Part shown: in pieces, positions 1 through 11,781 of the stretch
How the letters are laid out: each line of letters starts with the position of its first letter
Position numbering within the stretch: position 1 is the first letter of the stretch
Source of the DNA: Oscillospiraceae bacterium
Lineage (GTDB): Bacteria > Bacillota > Clostridia > Oscillospirales > Oscillospiraceae
Reading direction: 5' to 3'
Length of the DNA stretch: 47,284 nt
Assembly (NCBI GenBank): GCA_902767915.1
Contig: CACXJE010000005.1
Coordinates: forward strand, 24,613-71,896
Program-made: the position numbers and the translations under genes
Notes under the pieces: generated by a model
The model's database searches: none
Told to the model about the DNA's origin: nothing
The model's input: the letters and a program-made list of their open reading frames with translations, nothing else

Positions 1-257
1 CAGACCACAGTATCCCGGCCGGTGGCACGGGCTGTGTAATTCAGCTGCGTACAAAGCTGCTGCCGGCTCTGGACGGTATCCGGGGTGAGGATCCGCACCA
101 TCCCCGATTCCGCCGTCACCGTGTCGGTCAGCTCAGTCTGGGTCTGATGCACATTGGAGCGGTAGTAAATCAGCTGAGTCGCGCTGCTCAAGACAATCAA
201 CGTCAGAAAAATCAGCAGGATAATGACTGTCATCTGGGCGGAAAAGGTCCGTTTCAC
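1..257 (-). CDS. Sensor histidine kinase, N-terminal part (cut by window edge)
   Basis: Only about the first 85 residues are in the window. The frame opens with GTG at 257 and that codon overlaps the TGA stop of the response regulator in a GTGA arrangement, so the two are translationally coupled. The N-terminus is a short basic stretch (residues 1-8), then a hydrophobic segment at about residues 10-28 that fits a first membrane helix, then the beginning of a polar extracytoplasmic region. The kinase core lies outside the window. The kinase call rests on this topology and on the coupling to an OmpR-type regulator gene, which is the usual order. The sensed signal cannot be inferred. Confidence 0.75.
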   Translation of the reverse strand, partial: MKRTFSAQMTVIILLIFLTLIVLSSATQLIYYRSNVHQTQTELTDTVTAESGMVRILTPDTVQSRQQLCTQLNYTARATGRDTVV

Positions 258-943
258 GGGTTGACCACCTCAAACTTGTAGCCCACGCCCCAGACCGTCT
301 TCAGAGACCACTGGTCGGAAACCCCCTCCAGCTTTTCCCGCAGGCGCTTGATGTGAACATCCACGGTGCGGGTATCGCCGAAATAATCGAAGCCCCAGAC
401 CTCGTCCAGCAGCTTGTTGCGCTGATAGACACGATTCGGCGTGGAGGCCAGATGATACAGCAGCTCCATTTCCTTGGGCGGGGTGGGGATTTTCTTGCCG
501 TCCACAGTCAGCTCAAAGGAGTCCATGTCGATGATCAGCTTATCAAACACAAGGCGCTTGCTATCTTTTTCTGGCGCGTTGCCGCTGCGGCGCAGGACCG
601 CTTCGATCCGGGCCAGGACCTCCTTCATCTCAAAGGGCTTGGTGATATAGTCGTCGGCGCCGTATTTGAGGCCGGCGACCTTGTCGTCCAGCTCGCTCTT
701 TGCGGTCAGCATGATCACCGGCGTCTGGGATTCCGCACGGATGGTCCGGCAGACACCCCAGCCGTCCAGCACCGGCAGCATCAGATCCAGCAGCACCAGA
801 TCCGGCCGGAAGCGCCGGAACTGCTCCACGCCCTTTCCGCCGTCGGAGGCAATGGACACCTCGTAGTTTTCCTTTTCCAGATACAGCCGCAGCAGATCGG
901 CAATGTTGTTGTCGTCTTCGACGATCAGTATTTTCAGAGCCAT
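254..943 (-). CDS. OmpR/PhoB-family response regulator
   Basis: This is a 229-residue two-component response regulator. The receiver domain (about 1-120) shows the acidic pair D10/D11, phospho-acceptor D53 in LLDLMLP, T80 and K102 in ITKPF. The C-terminal domain (about 128-227) is a winged helix of the Trans_Reg_C type, with the family-typical VDVHIKRLREKL stretch. It should bind DNA as a dimer after phosphorylation by the kinase encoded immediately downstream. The start has a good GGAGG-type site upstream. The closest named type is the PhoP/WalR-like group, but the regulon is not deducible. A TATAAT-like box lies upstream on the minus strand. Confidence 0.95.
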   Translation of the reverse strand: MALKILIVEDDNNIADLLRLYLEKENYEVSIASDGGKGVEQFRRFRPDLVLLDLMLPVLDGWGVCRTIRAESQTPVIMLTAKSELDDKVAGLKYGADDYITKPFEMKEVLARIEAVLRRSGNAPEKDSKRLVFDKLIIDMDSFELTVDGKKIPTPPKEMELLYHLASTPNRVYQRNKLLDEVWGFDYFGDTRTVDVHIKRLREKLEGVSDQWSLKTVWGVGYKFEVVNP

Positions 944-986
944 GGTTCGCTCCTCCTTCTTTTCTTCAGTTCTTTTATTTTATCTC

Positions 987-992
987 ATTATA
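987..992 (-). promoter_or_regulatory. Possible -10 box for the two-component operon
   Basis: On the minus strand this hexamer reads TATAAT, about 45 bases before the response regulator start. No good -35 hexamer is visible at 16-18 bases, so the assignment is weak. Confidence 0.35.
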
Positions 993-1051
993 GCGCAGCT
1001 TTTCTCAAATCGGTGAATTTTTTGTAAAAGTTCAGAAAGAAATTGCGGGAG

Positions 1052-1080
1052 TTGCTTTTTTGTCCACTTCCGGGTATAAT
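1052..1080 (+). promoter_or_regulatory. Sigma-A-type promoter for the ymdB operon
   Basis: TTGCTT (1052-1057), a 17-base spacer and TATAAT (1075-1080) stand 25 bases before the ymdB start codon, so the leader is short. It drives the ymdB-yhaO-yhaN operon. Confidence 0.75.
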
Positions 1081-1105
1081 GAAACCAGAATCAGGAGGTG
1101 GCGAT

Positions 1106-1900
1106 ATGGAATTACGGGTTTTGGCCGTGGGGGACGTTTGCGGCTCCTCCGGGCTGCAGTTTATGCAGCGCAGGCTCCGCTCCCTCAAGCGGGAGCATCG
1201 GGTGGATTTCTGTGTGGTCAACGGGGAAAACAGCTCTGTGGTGGGCATCACCCCAAAGCAGGCGGAGGCCCTGCTGGATGCCGGCGCCGATGTGATTACC
1301 CTGGGGAATCACAGCTACAACAGAAAGGAAATCGCCGATTACCTGGACGACAGCCGGTATATTCTGCGGCCCGCCAACGACTCTCCCCTGTTCCCCGGGA
1401 AAGGGCTCGGGACCTTCGACACAAAGGCCGGTCCCATCACTGTAATCAATCTGATCGGACGGTGCAATATGCCCTTCGGCCCGGACAACCCCTTCCTGCT
1501 GATGGAGCGGCTGCTCAAAGAGATCAAAACAGCCGTTGTTCTTGTGGATTTTCACGCGGAGGCCACCTCAGAGAAGCTGGCAATGGCCTGGCATCTGGAC
1601 GGTAAGGTTTCCGCTGTCTGGGGCACCCACACCCATGTTCCCACCGCCGACAACCAGATTCTCCCCAGGGGCACCGGATTTGTGACCGATCTCGGCATGT
1701 CCGGGCCGATCTATTCCGTCCTGGGCGTCCGTCCGGAGCAATCCATCGCCACCTTCCGGGGCGGACTCAACTCCCGTTACGAAACGGCTCCCGGTCCCTG
1801 CAAAATCGAGGCCGTGCTGTTTACCGTGGACAGCGTGACCGGGCGCTGCCTGCAGACAGAAAGGATCGTTTGCCATGATACGGATTCTACACGCGGCTGA
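1106..1900 (+). CDS. ymdB: YmdB-type metallophosphoesterase (TIGR00282 family)
   Basis: This is a 264-residue calcineurin-like phosphoesterase of the YmdB family; characterised members hydrolyse cyclic nucleotides including 2',3'-cAMP and affect RNA turnover and biofilm decisions in Bacillus. Visible metal-site motifs are GDVCG at residues 9-13, NGEN at 39-42, GNHSYN at 67-72, DFHAE near 150 and GTHTHVP near 178. The start at 1106 was chosen because it has an AGGAGG site just upstream; a longer in-frame opening at 1043 would begin upstream of the promoter. The last 26 bases overlap the next gene. Family length is about 260, so the gene looks intact. Confidence 0.93.
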   Translation: MELRVLAVGDVCGSSGLQFMQRRLRSLKREHRVDFCVVNGENSSVVGITPKQAEALLDAGADVITLGNHSYNRKEIADYLDDSRYILRPANDSPLFPGKGLGTFDTKAGPITVINLIGRCNMPFGPDNPFLLMERLLKEIKTAVVLVDFHAEATSEKLAMAWHLDGKVSAVWGTHTHVPTADNQILPRGTGFVTDLGMSGPIYSVLGVRPEQSIATFRGGLNSRYETAPGPCKIEAVLFTVDSVTGRCLQTERIVCHDTDSTRG

Positions 1901-2951
1901 CCTGCACCTGGACAGTCCCTTTGCCGCCATGACGCCGGAACGGGCGAAGCTGCGCCGGGCCGAGCAGCGGCAGGTTTTGGTCCGTCTGGTGGAGGAATGC
2001 AACCGCAGAAGCTGTCATCTGCTGCTGCTGGCCGGAGATCTGTTCGATTCCGAGCAGGTCTATCGGGAAACGGCGGAGCTTCTGTGTCAGCTTCTGAAAA
2101 ACTGCCACGCAAAGGTCTTTATTTCCCCCGGCAATCACGATTACTGGTCCCCGGCTTCCCTCTACGCTACGATTCCCTGGCCCAAAAACGTACACATCTT
2201 CCGCTCGGAGCAGATCGAAGCGGTCAAGCTGGAAAATCCCAACGTGACGGTGTATGGCGCGGCCTTCACCGGTCCCTGCTGCGGACCTCTGCTGCACGGC
2301 TTCCGGGCAGCCCAAGGCCCGGCTGTTATGGTGGTCCACGGCGAGCTCTCCGACCGCAGCGGAAAATACAATCCCATCTCCGTTGCCGACGTGGCCGGAT
2401 CCGGGCTGAATTATCTGGCCCTGGGCCACATCCACGAGGACAGTCTGCGCCGGGTCGGCAGCACCTCCGTGGGGATCCCGGGCTGTGCCATGGGCAGAGG
2501 CTTCGATGAAACCGATGAAAAAGGCGCCTTTTATGTGGAGCTGGATGCCGAGGGCTGCCGGGTGAGCCCGGTGCCCCTGGGGGCGACGCAATACCGGATC
2601 TGCACCGTTCCGGTGAAGGAGGACCCTCTGCAGAGCATCCTTGACACGCTTCCGACGGATTCGGCTGACCATATCTACCGGATCGTCCTGAAGGGCACCT
2701 GCCCGAAGCCGGATTTGGAACAGCTGCGGCAGGCGTTGGCACAAAAATGCGCTGCGCTGGAGCTGGTGGATCAGACGGAGCCCCCGGCCGATCTCTGGGC
2801 TTCCGTCGGAGAGGACAACCTGAAGGGCGCCTTTCTGCGGCGGCTGCAGCCGGTCTTTGAACAGGCCGCCGGAGAGGACCGGCAGACCGTCTCCCTGGCG
2901 GTTCGCATCGGCCTCGCCCTGATGGAAGGAAGGGAGGTGCCGACGGAATGA
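1875..2951 (+). CDS. yhaO: YhaO/SbcD-like DNA exonuclease, metallophosphoesterase
   Basis: This 358-residue protein is a Mre11/SbcD-type nuclease subunit of the YhaO branch. Phosphoesterase motifs are clear: DLHLDSPF (D9, H11), GDLFDSE around D55, GNHDYW at 86-91, VVHGE near 154 and LGHIHE near 182. The C-terminal third is the usual capping region and is poorly conserved. It begins inside ymdB (26-base overlap) and ends in an ATGA overlap with the SbcC-like ATPase, as expected for a Rad50/Mre11-like pair made in stoichiometric amounts. The likely role is nucleolytic processing of DNA ends or hairpins. Substrates in this branch are little characterised. Confidence 0.88.
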   Translation: MIRILHAADLHLDSPFAAMTPERAKLRRAEQRQVLVRLVEECNRRSCHLLLLAGDLFDSEQVYRETAELLCQLLKNCHAKVFISPGNHDYWSPASLYATIPWPKNVHIFRSEQIEAVKLENPNVTVYGAAFTGPCCGPLLHGFRAAQGPAVMVVHGELSDRSGKYNPISVADVAGSGLNYLALGHIHEDSLRRVGSTSVGIPGCAMGRGFDETDEKGAFYVELDAEGCRVSPVPLGATQYRICTVPVKEDPLQSILDTLPTDSADHIYRIVLKGTCPKPDLEQLRQALAQKCAALELVDQTEPPADLWASVGEDNLKGAFLRRLQPVFEQAAGEDRQTVSLAVRIGLALMEGREVPTE

Positions 2952-5191
2952 TCATCCGGAACATGAAGGCCACCTTCGGCCACCTGGACAATCAAGCTCT
3001 GGAGCTGCAGCCGGGACTGAACGTGATCAGCGGCAGCAACGAAGCCGGCAAATCCACCTGGGCGGAGTTCCTGATGGCCATGCTCTACGGCGTGGATACC
3101 TGGGTCCGCCAGAGAGGCCAGGAGCTGCCCATCAAGACAAAATACGCCCCCTGGAGCGGAAAGCCCATGGCCGGCAGAATGGAGCTGGAGCACAAGGGCC
3201 GCCGGCTGATCCTGGAGCGGACCTCCGAAACCGGACCCATGACGTCCTTTTCAGCCAAAGACGCTGATACCGGCTGTCCCATAGAGGAATTGACCGCCAA
3301 GCATTGCGGCACAGCCCTGACAGGGGTGGAGGCCGGCGTTTACCAGCGCAGCGCTTTTTTGCGGCAGAGGCGTCCCGCCGTGACCGCGGATCCCATGCTG
3401 GAAAAACGGCTGACCGGACTCGTGACCACGGGCGTGGAGGACTACGCCTACGGAGAAATCGACGAAAAGCTGAAAAAGCTGCAGACGGCTGTCTGGTATA
3501 ACCAATCCGGCGCCCTGCCGAAGGCTCGGGCGGCATTACGGGAAAAAGAAGCGGCCCTGGAAAAGTTCACAGAGCTGCAGAAAAAACGGAATGAAATTTA
3601 TGGGAAGATCCAGGCCGAGCAGACAGAGCAGGCCAGGCTGAACCGGATCCTGAACGGGCTGGAGCTTTTGCAGCAGCGAAGGGTTTACGCAGCCGTGGAG
3701 GACGCCCGTGCTTCCCTGGCCCAGGCCGAAGGGGACTGCGCGGAATGGGAGGCTGTCTGTGATGCCCTTCCAAAGCCGGACGTGCTGGGTACGCTGAAGG
3801 GAGAGCTGCGGGAGCTGCGGACAGCCTCCGTTGCGGCAGCGGAGGAAGCAAGCAGGAATCCGATCACGATGCCGGAGCTTCCGGAGGATCTGCGGTTCAC
3901 CGGGCTCTCCGGGCAGCAGGTCCGGGAGAAAACCCAGTCTGACGCGACGGAGGTTCGGAAAGCCCTGGAGCTGCCCTCCAAATCCAAGGAAGTATTGGGA
4001 CTGGTCAAATGGCTGCTGCCGTCGCTTCTTTGCTTTGGCCTGTTCTTTGCGGTCTATTTCCTGCTGTCCTTCCCCTATTCCCGTATTGCGGCCTGGGCTC
4101 TACTGGGAATCGGCGTGGTCTGGACAATCTATGCTCTGGCCCGTTATCATCGGCTTCGCTCTGCAAATCGGGAGATCCAAACCAGGGCGGAGTCCCTGCT
4201 CACCTTCTATGGGAGCAGCAACGCCTACGAGATCGTACAGCAGGGCGCCGATTATGTGCGGCGTCTGGAAGCAGCCAGAACGGCCCGCGCCCTGGCGGGT
4301 CAGAAGCTTGCCCAGAGAAACGAACAGTCCCGACAGCTCTGGGAACGGCAGACCGCTTTTTTGGAGAAGCTTGCAGACAAGGGCGCAGCCTGCGCCGGTC
4401 TGGATCAGGCGGAGATGTGGATCGTGGACGCTGAGCAATCCCGGGCAAGACTGGAACAGGCCAGGCGGGACGTGCTGCTGCGCAGGCAGGAGCTGACCCG
4501 GCTCTCGGAAACGCTTCCCCAGCCCCCGGACATGACGACGAATCTTTCCGGCTACGAGGCCTATGACGCCGCGGACATCCGCGCCCAGCTCAGCCAATGC
4601 GGAAAGGCGCTTTCCGCTGATCGGTCCGAGGCGGATCGGCTTTCCGGCGCCCTCGGGCAGAAGGGAGACCCGCTGGTTCTGAATGCGGAAAAGGAGGCTT
4701 TGGAGCAGGAGATCCACAGGTTGGAGACCCGCTATGCCGCACTGGAGCTGGCACGCAACGCCCTGCAGCAGGCGGATTCCGAGGTCCGCTCCCGGTTCGC
4801 GCCGCTGCTTTGCAAACGGGCAAGCGCCCTGTTCCATGCGCTGACCGAGGGCAAATACGACGCCATTCAGCTGGACCGGGAACTGCACGTCACGGTACAT
4901 CCCGTCAACAGCACGGTCTATCGTTCCTTGTCCTATCTCAGCGGCGGCACCGCGGACCAGCTTTATCTGGCCCTGCGGCTGGCGATCTGCGATCTGCTGC
5001 TGCCGGATGCGCCGATCGTTCTGGACGACGCCCTGGTCTTCTTCGATGACGAACGGACGAAAGTCGCCCTTTCCGTATTGAAGCAGCTGGGGAAAAATCG
5101 GCAGATCCTGCTCTTTACCTGTCAAAAACGGGAAAAGGCCCTGCTGGACGAGCTGGCCAAAGAACAGAAAATGGCAGCTGACGCGGGCTGA
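2948..5191 (+). CDS. yhaN: YhaN/SbcC-like ATPase with membrane hairpin
   Basis: This 747-residue protein is an SMC/Rad50-type ATPase. Walker A (GSNEAGKST) is at residues 29-37. The centre is long coiled coil rich in Glu, Arg, Gln and Ala. The C-terminal half-site has a signature LSGGTADQLYLALRL and Walker B IVLDDALVFFDD. Two adjacent hydrophobic helices at about residues 350-400 interrupt the coil where classical SbcC carries its zinc hook; such membrane segments are known in the YhaN branch and suggest membrane tethering. The start ATG overlaps the yhaO stop. The gene ends just before a strong terminator. It should work with YhaO in ATP-driven DNA processing. Confidence 0.87.
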   Translation: MIIRNMKATFGHLDNQALELQPGLNVISGSNEAGKSTWAEFLMAMLYGVDTWVRQRGQELPIKTKYAPWSGKPMAGRMELEHKGRRLILERTSETGPMTSFSAKDADTGCPIEELTAKHCGTALTGVEAGVYQRSAFLRQRRPAVTADPMLEKRLTGLVTTGVEDYAYGEIDEKLKKLQTAVWYNQSGALPKARAALREKEAALEKFTELQKKRNEIYGKIQAEQTEQARLNRILNGLELLQQRRVYAAVEDARASLAQAEGDCAEWEAVCDALPKPDVLGTLKGELRELRTASVAAAEEASRNPITMPELPEDLRFTGLSGQQVREKTQSDATEVRKALELPSKSKEVLGLVKWLLPSLLCFGLFFAVYFLLSFPYSRIAAWALLGIGVVWTIYALARYHRLRSANREIQTRAESLLTFYGSSNAYEIVQQGADYVRRLEAARTARALAGQKLAQRNEQSRQLWERQTAFLEKLADKGAACAGLDQAEMWIVDAEQSRARLEQARRDVLLRRQELTRLSETLPQPPDMTTNLSGYEAYDAADIRAQLSQCGKALSADRSEADRLSGALGQKGDPLVLNAEKEALEQEIHRLETRYAALELARNALQQADSEVRSRFAPLLCKRASALFHALTEGKYDAIQLDRELHVTVHPVNSTVYRSLSYLSGGTADQLYLALRLAICDLLLPDAPIVLDDALVFFDDERTKVALSVLKQLGKNRQILLFTCQKREKALLDELAKEQKMAADAG

Positions 5192-5196
5192 GTTCC

Positions 5197-5238
5197 GCAA
5201 GCAAAAAACGCTCCGATCTTGGAGCGTTTTTTGCTTGC
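5197..5238. terminator. Bidirectional terminator between yhaN and dapA
   Basis: A long perfect hairpin: 18-base arms at 5197-5214 and 5221-5238 around a 6-base loop, with an A-run in the left arm and a T-run in the right arm. It serves the convergent yhaN and dapA transcripts from both sides. Confidence 0.9.
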
Positions 5239-5244
5239 AGCCGG

Positions 5245-6111
5245 TCACAGCAGGGGCCGGAGTCTTTCAAGCAGGTCTTCTGTGGGAGGCGTCAGGGGAA
5301 GGCGGCAATCGCCGGCATCCAGCCCGGACAGCCGCAGGGCGGCTTTGATGGGGATCGGATTGACCTGGGAGAACAGCGCCTCGATCAGCGGCTGCTGGTC
5401 CTGCTGCAAGGCCAGGGCCCGGGCATACTCTCCCCGCAGGCAGGCGTCCGTCAGCTCCTTGACGGCCTTGGGCCGCAGGTTGCTCAGCACAGAGATCACA
5501 CCCAATGCGCCGCAGACCATAAAGGGCAGGATCCGATCGTCGTTTCCGCAATAGATGGGGAAATCCTCGCCGCAGAGCTGCCGCAGCTTCAACACCCGGC
5601 CCACGTCCGGGTTTGCCTCCTTGATTCCGTTCACAGTCGGGAGCTTTGCCAGCTGGGCGCAGGTTTCCGGGGTAATATCCACGGTTGTCCTGGACGGCAC
5701 ATTGTAGAGGATCAGCGGCAGCTCCGTGGCGGCTGCGATTTCCGAATAATGGGCGATCAGTCCGGCCTGGGTGCATTTGTTGTAGTAGGGCGTGACGCTG
5801 AGCAGGCCGTCTACCCCCAGGGCAGCGGCGGCTTTTGCCATGTGGACCGTTTTTTTCGTGTGATTGCCGCCGATACCGGCGATTAGCTTCGTTTTCCCGC
5901 CGCAGTACCGAACGCAGTGGGCGATGACCGCCAGGGTCTCCTCCGGCTCCAGGGTGGCCGCCTCCCCGGTGGTGCCGCAGATTACCAGCGCCTCAATGCC
6001 GGCCTCCAGTTGTTTGTCCAGCAGCCGATCCAGGGCCGCATAGTCGATCCCGGCGTCGGAAAACGGCGTAACAAGGGCCGTACAGGTTCCTCGAAAGAGG
6101 GGTGTTTTCAT
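5245..6111 (-). CDS. dapA: 4-hydroxy-tetrahydrodipicolinate synthase
   Basis: This 288-residue class I aldolase condenses pyruvate with aspartate semialdehyde, the first committed step to diaminopimelate and lysine. Key residues line up with E. coli DapA at an offset of +3: T47/T48 in GTTGE, Y110, Y136 and R141 in YNVPSRT, and Schiff-base K164 in GIKEA. The start at 6111 has AAGGAGGT eight bases upstream; an in-frame opening further upstream lacks such a site. It stands apart from other lysine genes. The 99-base gap to the upstream phosphatase gene contains a hairpin. The C-terminus runs into the shared terminator region. Confidence 0.96.
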   Translation of the reverse strand: MKTPLFRGTCTALVTPFSDAGIDYAALDRLLDKQLEAGIEALVICGTTGEAATLEPEETLAVIAHCVRYCGGKTKLIAGIGGNHTKKTVHMAKAAAALGVDGLLSVTPYYNKCTQAGLIAHYSEIAAATELPLILYNVPSRTTVDITPETCAQLAKLPTVNGIKEANPDVGRVLKLRQLCGEDFPIYCGNDDRILPFMVCGALGVISVLSNLRPKAVKELTDACLRGEYARALALQQDQQPLIEALFSQVNPIPIKAALRLSGLDAGDCRLPLTPPTEDLLERLRPLL

Positions 6112-6162
6112 GGTGCATGACCTCCTTTTCCGAGAAATCATATTCCTCTCTTGATAATAATA

Positions 6163-6194
6163 TGCCGCGGCCGGAGCTGTTTCTGGTCGCGGCA
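6163..6194 (-). terminator. Hairpin between the HisJ-like gene and dapA
   Basis: TGCCGCG (6163-6169) pairs with CGCGGCA (6188-6194), and the inner arms also pair partly. On the minus strand it is followed by an AT-rich stretch rather than a clean T-run. It may be a weak terminator or a processing site upstream of dapA. Confidence 0.35.
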
Positions 6195-6210
6195 ATTTGT
6201 CATGGTATCT

Positions 6211-6981
6211 TTAACGGATCGGGCGGAGGGTTTCCACCTCCTGCAGCCGGATCCCGGCTTCCCGGGCAAGGGCTTCTCCCCGGGCAATCAGATCCGGGAC
6301 CCAGACGTCCTCCGGGGCATGGGCGTCGGAGCCCAGGACGGCGGTGCAGCCCTCCTCGGCGGCAATCCGCCAGAAGATCGGATTCGGATACTGCTTTTCC
6401 TCCTGCAGACCCAGCAGATTGATCTCCAGCGGCACGCCGCAGTCCTTCGCCTTTCTGCAAAGGCGGCGCATATACCGGTCATACAGGGCCGCTTCCCCCA
6501 CGAAGTTGAAGAGATCCGGGTGGGCAAAGTAGGTAAACAGGCCGGTTTCCAGGGCCTCCATGGTCTGGCCGCAATACTGATCCAGCTTGCGCTCCTCGGT
6601 GGCGGGCCTGCCTGTCCAATCCCCGTCCTGCTCGTTATTCAGGGCATGCTGCCCGAGGATCATATACTCGATGGGATAGTCCCGGAGGAAGGACATCAGG
6701 CGGGGAAACAGCTTGGGATAGTACTCTGTTTCCAGACCGATCCGCAGGCTGATCCTGTCCCGATATTCCAGCCGCAGCGCTTCCAGGACGGAAACATAGT
6801 CCGCCAGATCCTCCGGATCCATGCGGATCCGGGAGCGATAGTCCCCGTCGAACAGATAGGGGGAATGGTCCGAGAAGCCCAGTTCCGAAAAGCCTGCCTC
6901 AATGGCCCGCATGACGTAGGCCCGCTCCTCTCCCTCCGCATGGTGACAACGGGGCGTATGGGTGTGGTAATTGGCGCGCAT
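6211..6981 (-). CDS. hisJ: PHP-family histidinol-phosphatase (HisJ type)
   Basis: This 256-residue PHP-domain phosphatase opens with the metal-binding NYHTHTPRCHH (H6, H8). Further metal-site motifs are FSDHSP, a central ILGQH, YFAHPDL and GSDAHAPEDV, the set expected of the HisJ/HisK branch that removes phosphate from L-histidinol phosphate. No other histidine genes are in the window, so a related phosphatase role is possible. The start has AAAGGAG five bases upstream and lies 11 bases after the lacZ stop, so the two are probably co-transcribed. Length is normal for the family. Confidence 0.82.
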   Translation of the reverse strand: MRANYHTHTPRCHHAEGEERAYVMRAIEAGFSELGFSDHSPYLFDGDYRSRIRMDPEDLADYVSVLEALRLEYRDRISLRIGLETEYYPKLFPRLMSFLRDYPIEYMILGQHALNNEQDGDWTGRPATEERKLDQYCGQTMEALETGLFTYFAHPDLFNFVGEAALYDRYMRRLCRKAKDCGVPLEINLLGLQEEKQYPNPIFWRIAAEEGCTAVLGSDAHAPEDVWVPDLIARGEALAREAGIRLQEVETLRPIR

Positions 6982-6992
6982 GGCAGCTCCTT

Positions 6993-10076
<3,084 letters not shown>

Positions 10077-11021
10077 TCAGGCCAGCACCACGGCAAGCAC
10101 AACCGCCACAAAGGCGATCAGCAGAATGCCCATGGCAATTGCCAGAAAACGGCTGGTTCTGCGGCGTCTTTGGATTGTCGCCGGGTCATAATAGCCTCTC
10201 TGATCCGCCGGGGACAGATACAGACTGCTGAAAAGCCAATAGTCCAGGAAGCTGCTTCGCCGGAAATAAAAATGGTTTCCGTAGCCGGTATGCCCGGTGG
10301 AATGGTTGGAGGCGTGCCCGGAGGAATGGCCATTGGAATCGCTGTCGGAATCCTTTTTGGAATAAACAATGAATGCGATCACCAGGGCCGCGATCACCAG
10401 GAGATAGACGATGAAGCTCAGAAGCGCCATGGTGCGGTGCACAGAGCGGGTGGGATCCATCGCAGTGAAGATCAGCGCCAGGAAGGACGCGAAGCACACG
10501 AGGATCGACATCACCGAGAGCTTATAGATCATACTGCCAAGTTTGCTCGCAATCAGGCAGGCAGCGAGGAACGCAGCCGCGAACAGCAGGATCCCGATCA
10601 CTCTGACCTTCCCCTTGGCCATCGCATCCGCGCCGCCGAACAGCAGGCAGAAAATCGCCAGCAGGGCAATCCCGGGAAGGGCGCCGAAGGCAAAATCCAG
10701 CGGCGCGGCAGTCAGCTTCAGGAGCTTCAACAGCATGAAGAACCCGATGCCGAGCCCCACATGGTTGATCAGCGTGCAGAGCACCGACCACCTGTCGTCC
10801 TTCTTCCCGAGAAACCAGAAGGCGCTCGAGCCGGCCAGGGTGATCACCACAAGGACGATCTGGATCTGTCTGGAAAGATTCGGGAGAAACTGCATCAGCA
10901 GCATCGTTGTGAGGAACATCATCACCGTTGTGCTGGCTCCCAGCATCAGAACGGTGTAGGCGTCCTGCTTTTGCTTGGCAAGGATCCGCTGGCTGTCGTC
11001 AAATGGTACCGTTCCTACCAT
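10077..11021 (-). CDS. Polytopic membrane protein with Ser/Gly/His-rich loop, unknown function
   Basis: I do not recognise a family for this 314-residue protein. It shows about eight hydrophobic segments: near residues 24-45, 53-70, 82-100, 110-125, 137-155, 165-185, 198-218 and a C-terminal one at about 290-314. Between the last two lies a soluble stretch (about 220-260) very rich in Ser, Asp, Gly, His and Asn, including SSGHASNHSTGHTGYGNH, then an Arg-rich RRRR motif. The His/Asp content could bind metal, but that is speculation. The start is three bases after the nadE stop, so it is probably the last gene of the nadE transcript; its ribosome site is weak. Confidence 0.75.
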   Translation of the reverse strand: MVGTVPFDDSQRILAKQKQDAYTVLMLGASTTVMMFLTTMLLMQFLPNLSRQIQIVLVVITLAGSSAFWFLGKKDDRWSVLCTLINHVGLGIGFFMLLKLLKLTAAPLDFAFGALPGIALLAIFCLLFGGADAMAKGKVRVIGILLFAAAFLAACLIASKLGSMIYKLSVMSILVCFASFLALIFTAMDPTRSVHRTMALLSFIVYLLVIAALVIAFIVYSKKDSDSDSNGHSSGHASNHSTGHTGYGNHFYFRRSSFLDYWLFSSLYLSPADQRGYYDPATIQRRRRTSRFLAIAMGILLIAFVAVVLAVVLA

Positions 11022-11024
11022 GGA

Positions 11025-11756
11025 TCACAGCTCCGGTACAAAGCTGGGCATCAGCTGCAGCTTGAACAAATTGCGCTTGTGCAGGGTGTCGATCCGCTCC
11101 TTGGCAACGGGATCGTCGATTTCACCGGTACGGATATACCGGTCCAGCACGGCATAGGTGAAGCCCAGGTTGTCCTCGTCGGTTTTGCCGCAGAGGCCGT
11201 CGATGGGGACCTTGTCCACCAGCACGTCCGGCAGGCCCAGATACCTGCCCACCTGCTTGACCTCGTCCACGGTCAGGTGGGACATGGGGCTGAAATCGCC
11301 GGCGGCATCGCCGTAGCGGGTGGAATAGCCCACCCAGTCCTCAGACAGGTTGCAGGTGTTCACCACCCGGCCGTTGCAGCTCTGGCTGACGGCATAGACC
11401 GTGGCCATGCGGATCCGGGGCGGCAGATTCACGATGCTCTGATTGGAGAGCTCCAGGCCTTCGGGAATCGCGTTCTTGACGCCTTCCACCGCATCGTGAA
11501 TATTCACCTCATAGCGGCGGATCCCCAGATGGTCGCAGAGCAGATAGGCCATGTCGATATCATGCTGGACCCCATTGGGCATCAGCACACCGACGACCCG
11601 GTCCTTGCCCAGGGCCTCCACGCAAAGGGCGGCGGCGACGGAGCTGTCCTTGCCGCCGGAAATGCCGAGAACCGCATTGCAGCCCGGGCCGTTTTCCTCA
11701 AAGAAATCCCGGATCCATTGGACGCAGGCGGCAGTTACTTTTTGTACGTCAAACAT
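11025..11756 (-). CDS. nadE: Ammonia-dependent NAD+ synthase
   Basis: This 243-residue enzyme adenylates and amidates nicotinate adenine dinucleotide to NAD+. The N-type ATP pyrophosphatase loop SGGKDSS is at residues 33-39. Other family features are STRYGDAAGDFSPMSHLTVDEV, KVPIDGLCGKTDED and the ending LHKRNLFKLQLMPSF. There is no glutaminase domain, so ammonia is the nitrogen donor. The start has AGGAGG seven bases upstream. It lies downstream of a nicotinamidase, with pncB a few genes further upstream, which makes this a salvage-pathway cluster. A REP-like palindrome separates it from the nicotinamidase stop. Confidence 0.95.
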   Translation of the reverse strand: MFDVQKVTAACVQWIRDFFEENGPGCNAVLGISGGKDSSVAAALCVEALGKDRVVGVLMPNGVQHDIDMAYLLCDHLGIRRYEVNIHDAVEGVKNAIPEGLELSNQSIVNLPPRIRMATVYAVSQSCNGRVVNTCNLSEDWVGYSTRYGDAAGDFSPMSHLTVDEVKQVGRYLGLPDVLVDKVPIDGLCGKTDEDNLGFTYAVLDRYIRTGEIDDPVAKERIDTLHKRNLFKLQLMPSFVPEL

Positions 11757-11781
11757 TTTTGTACCTCCTATGGAATTCGGC

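Noticed and set aside
1043-1105. Longer N-terminus for the YmdB-like protein (start at 1043)
   Set aside because: The extra codons span the promoter, and a strong ribosome site stands right before the ATG at 1106.
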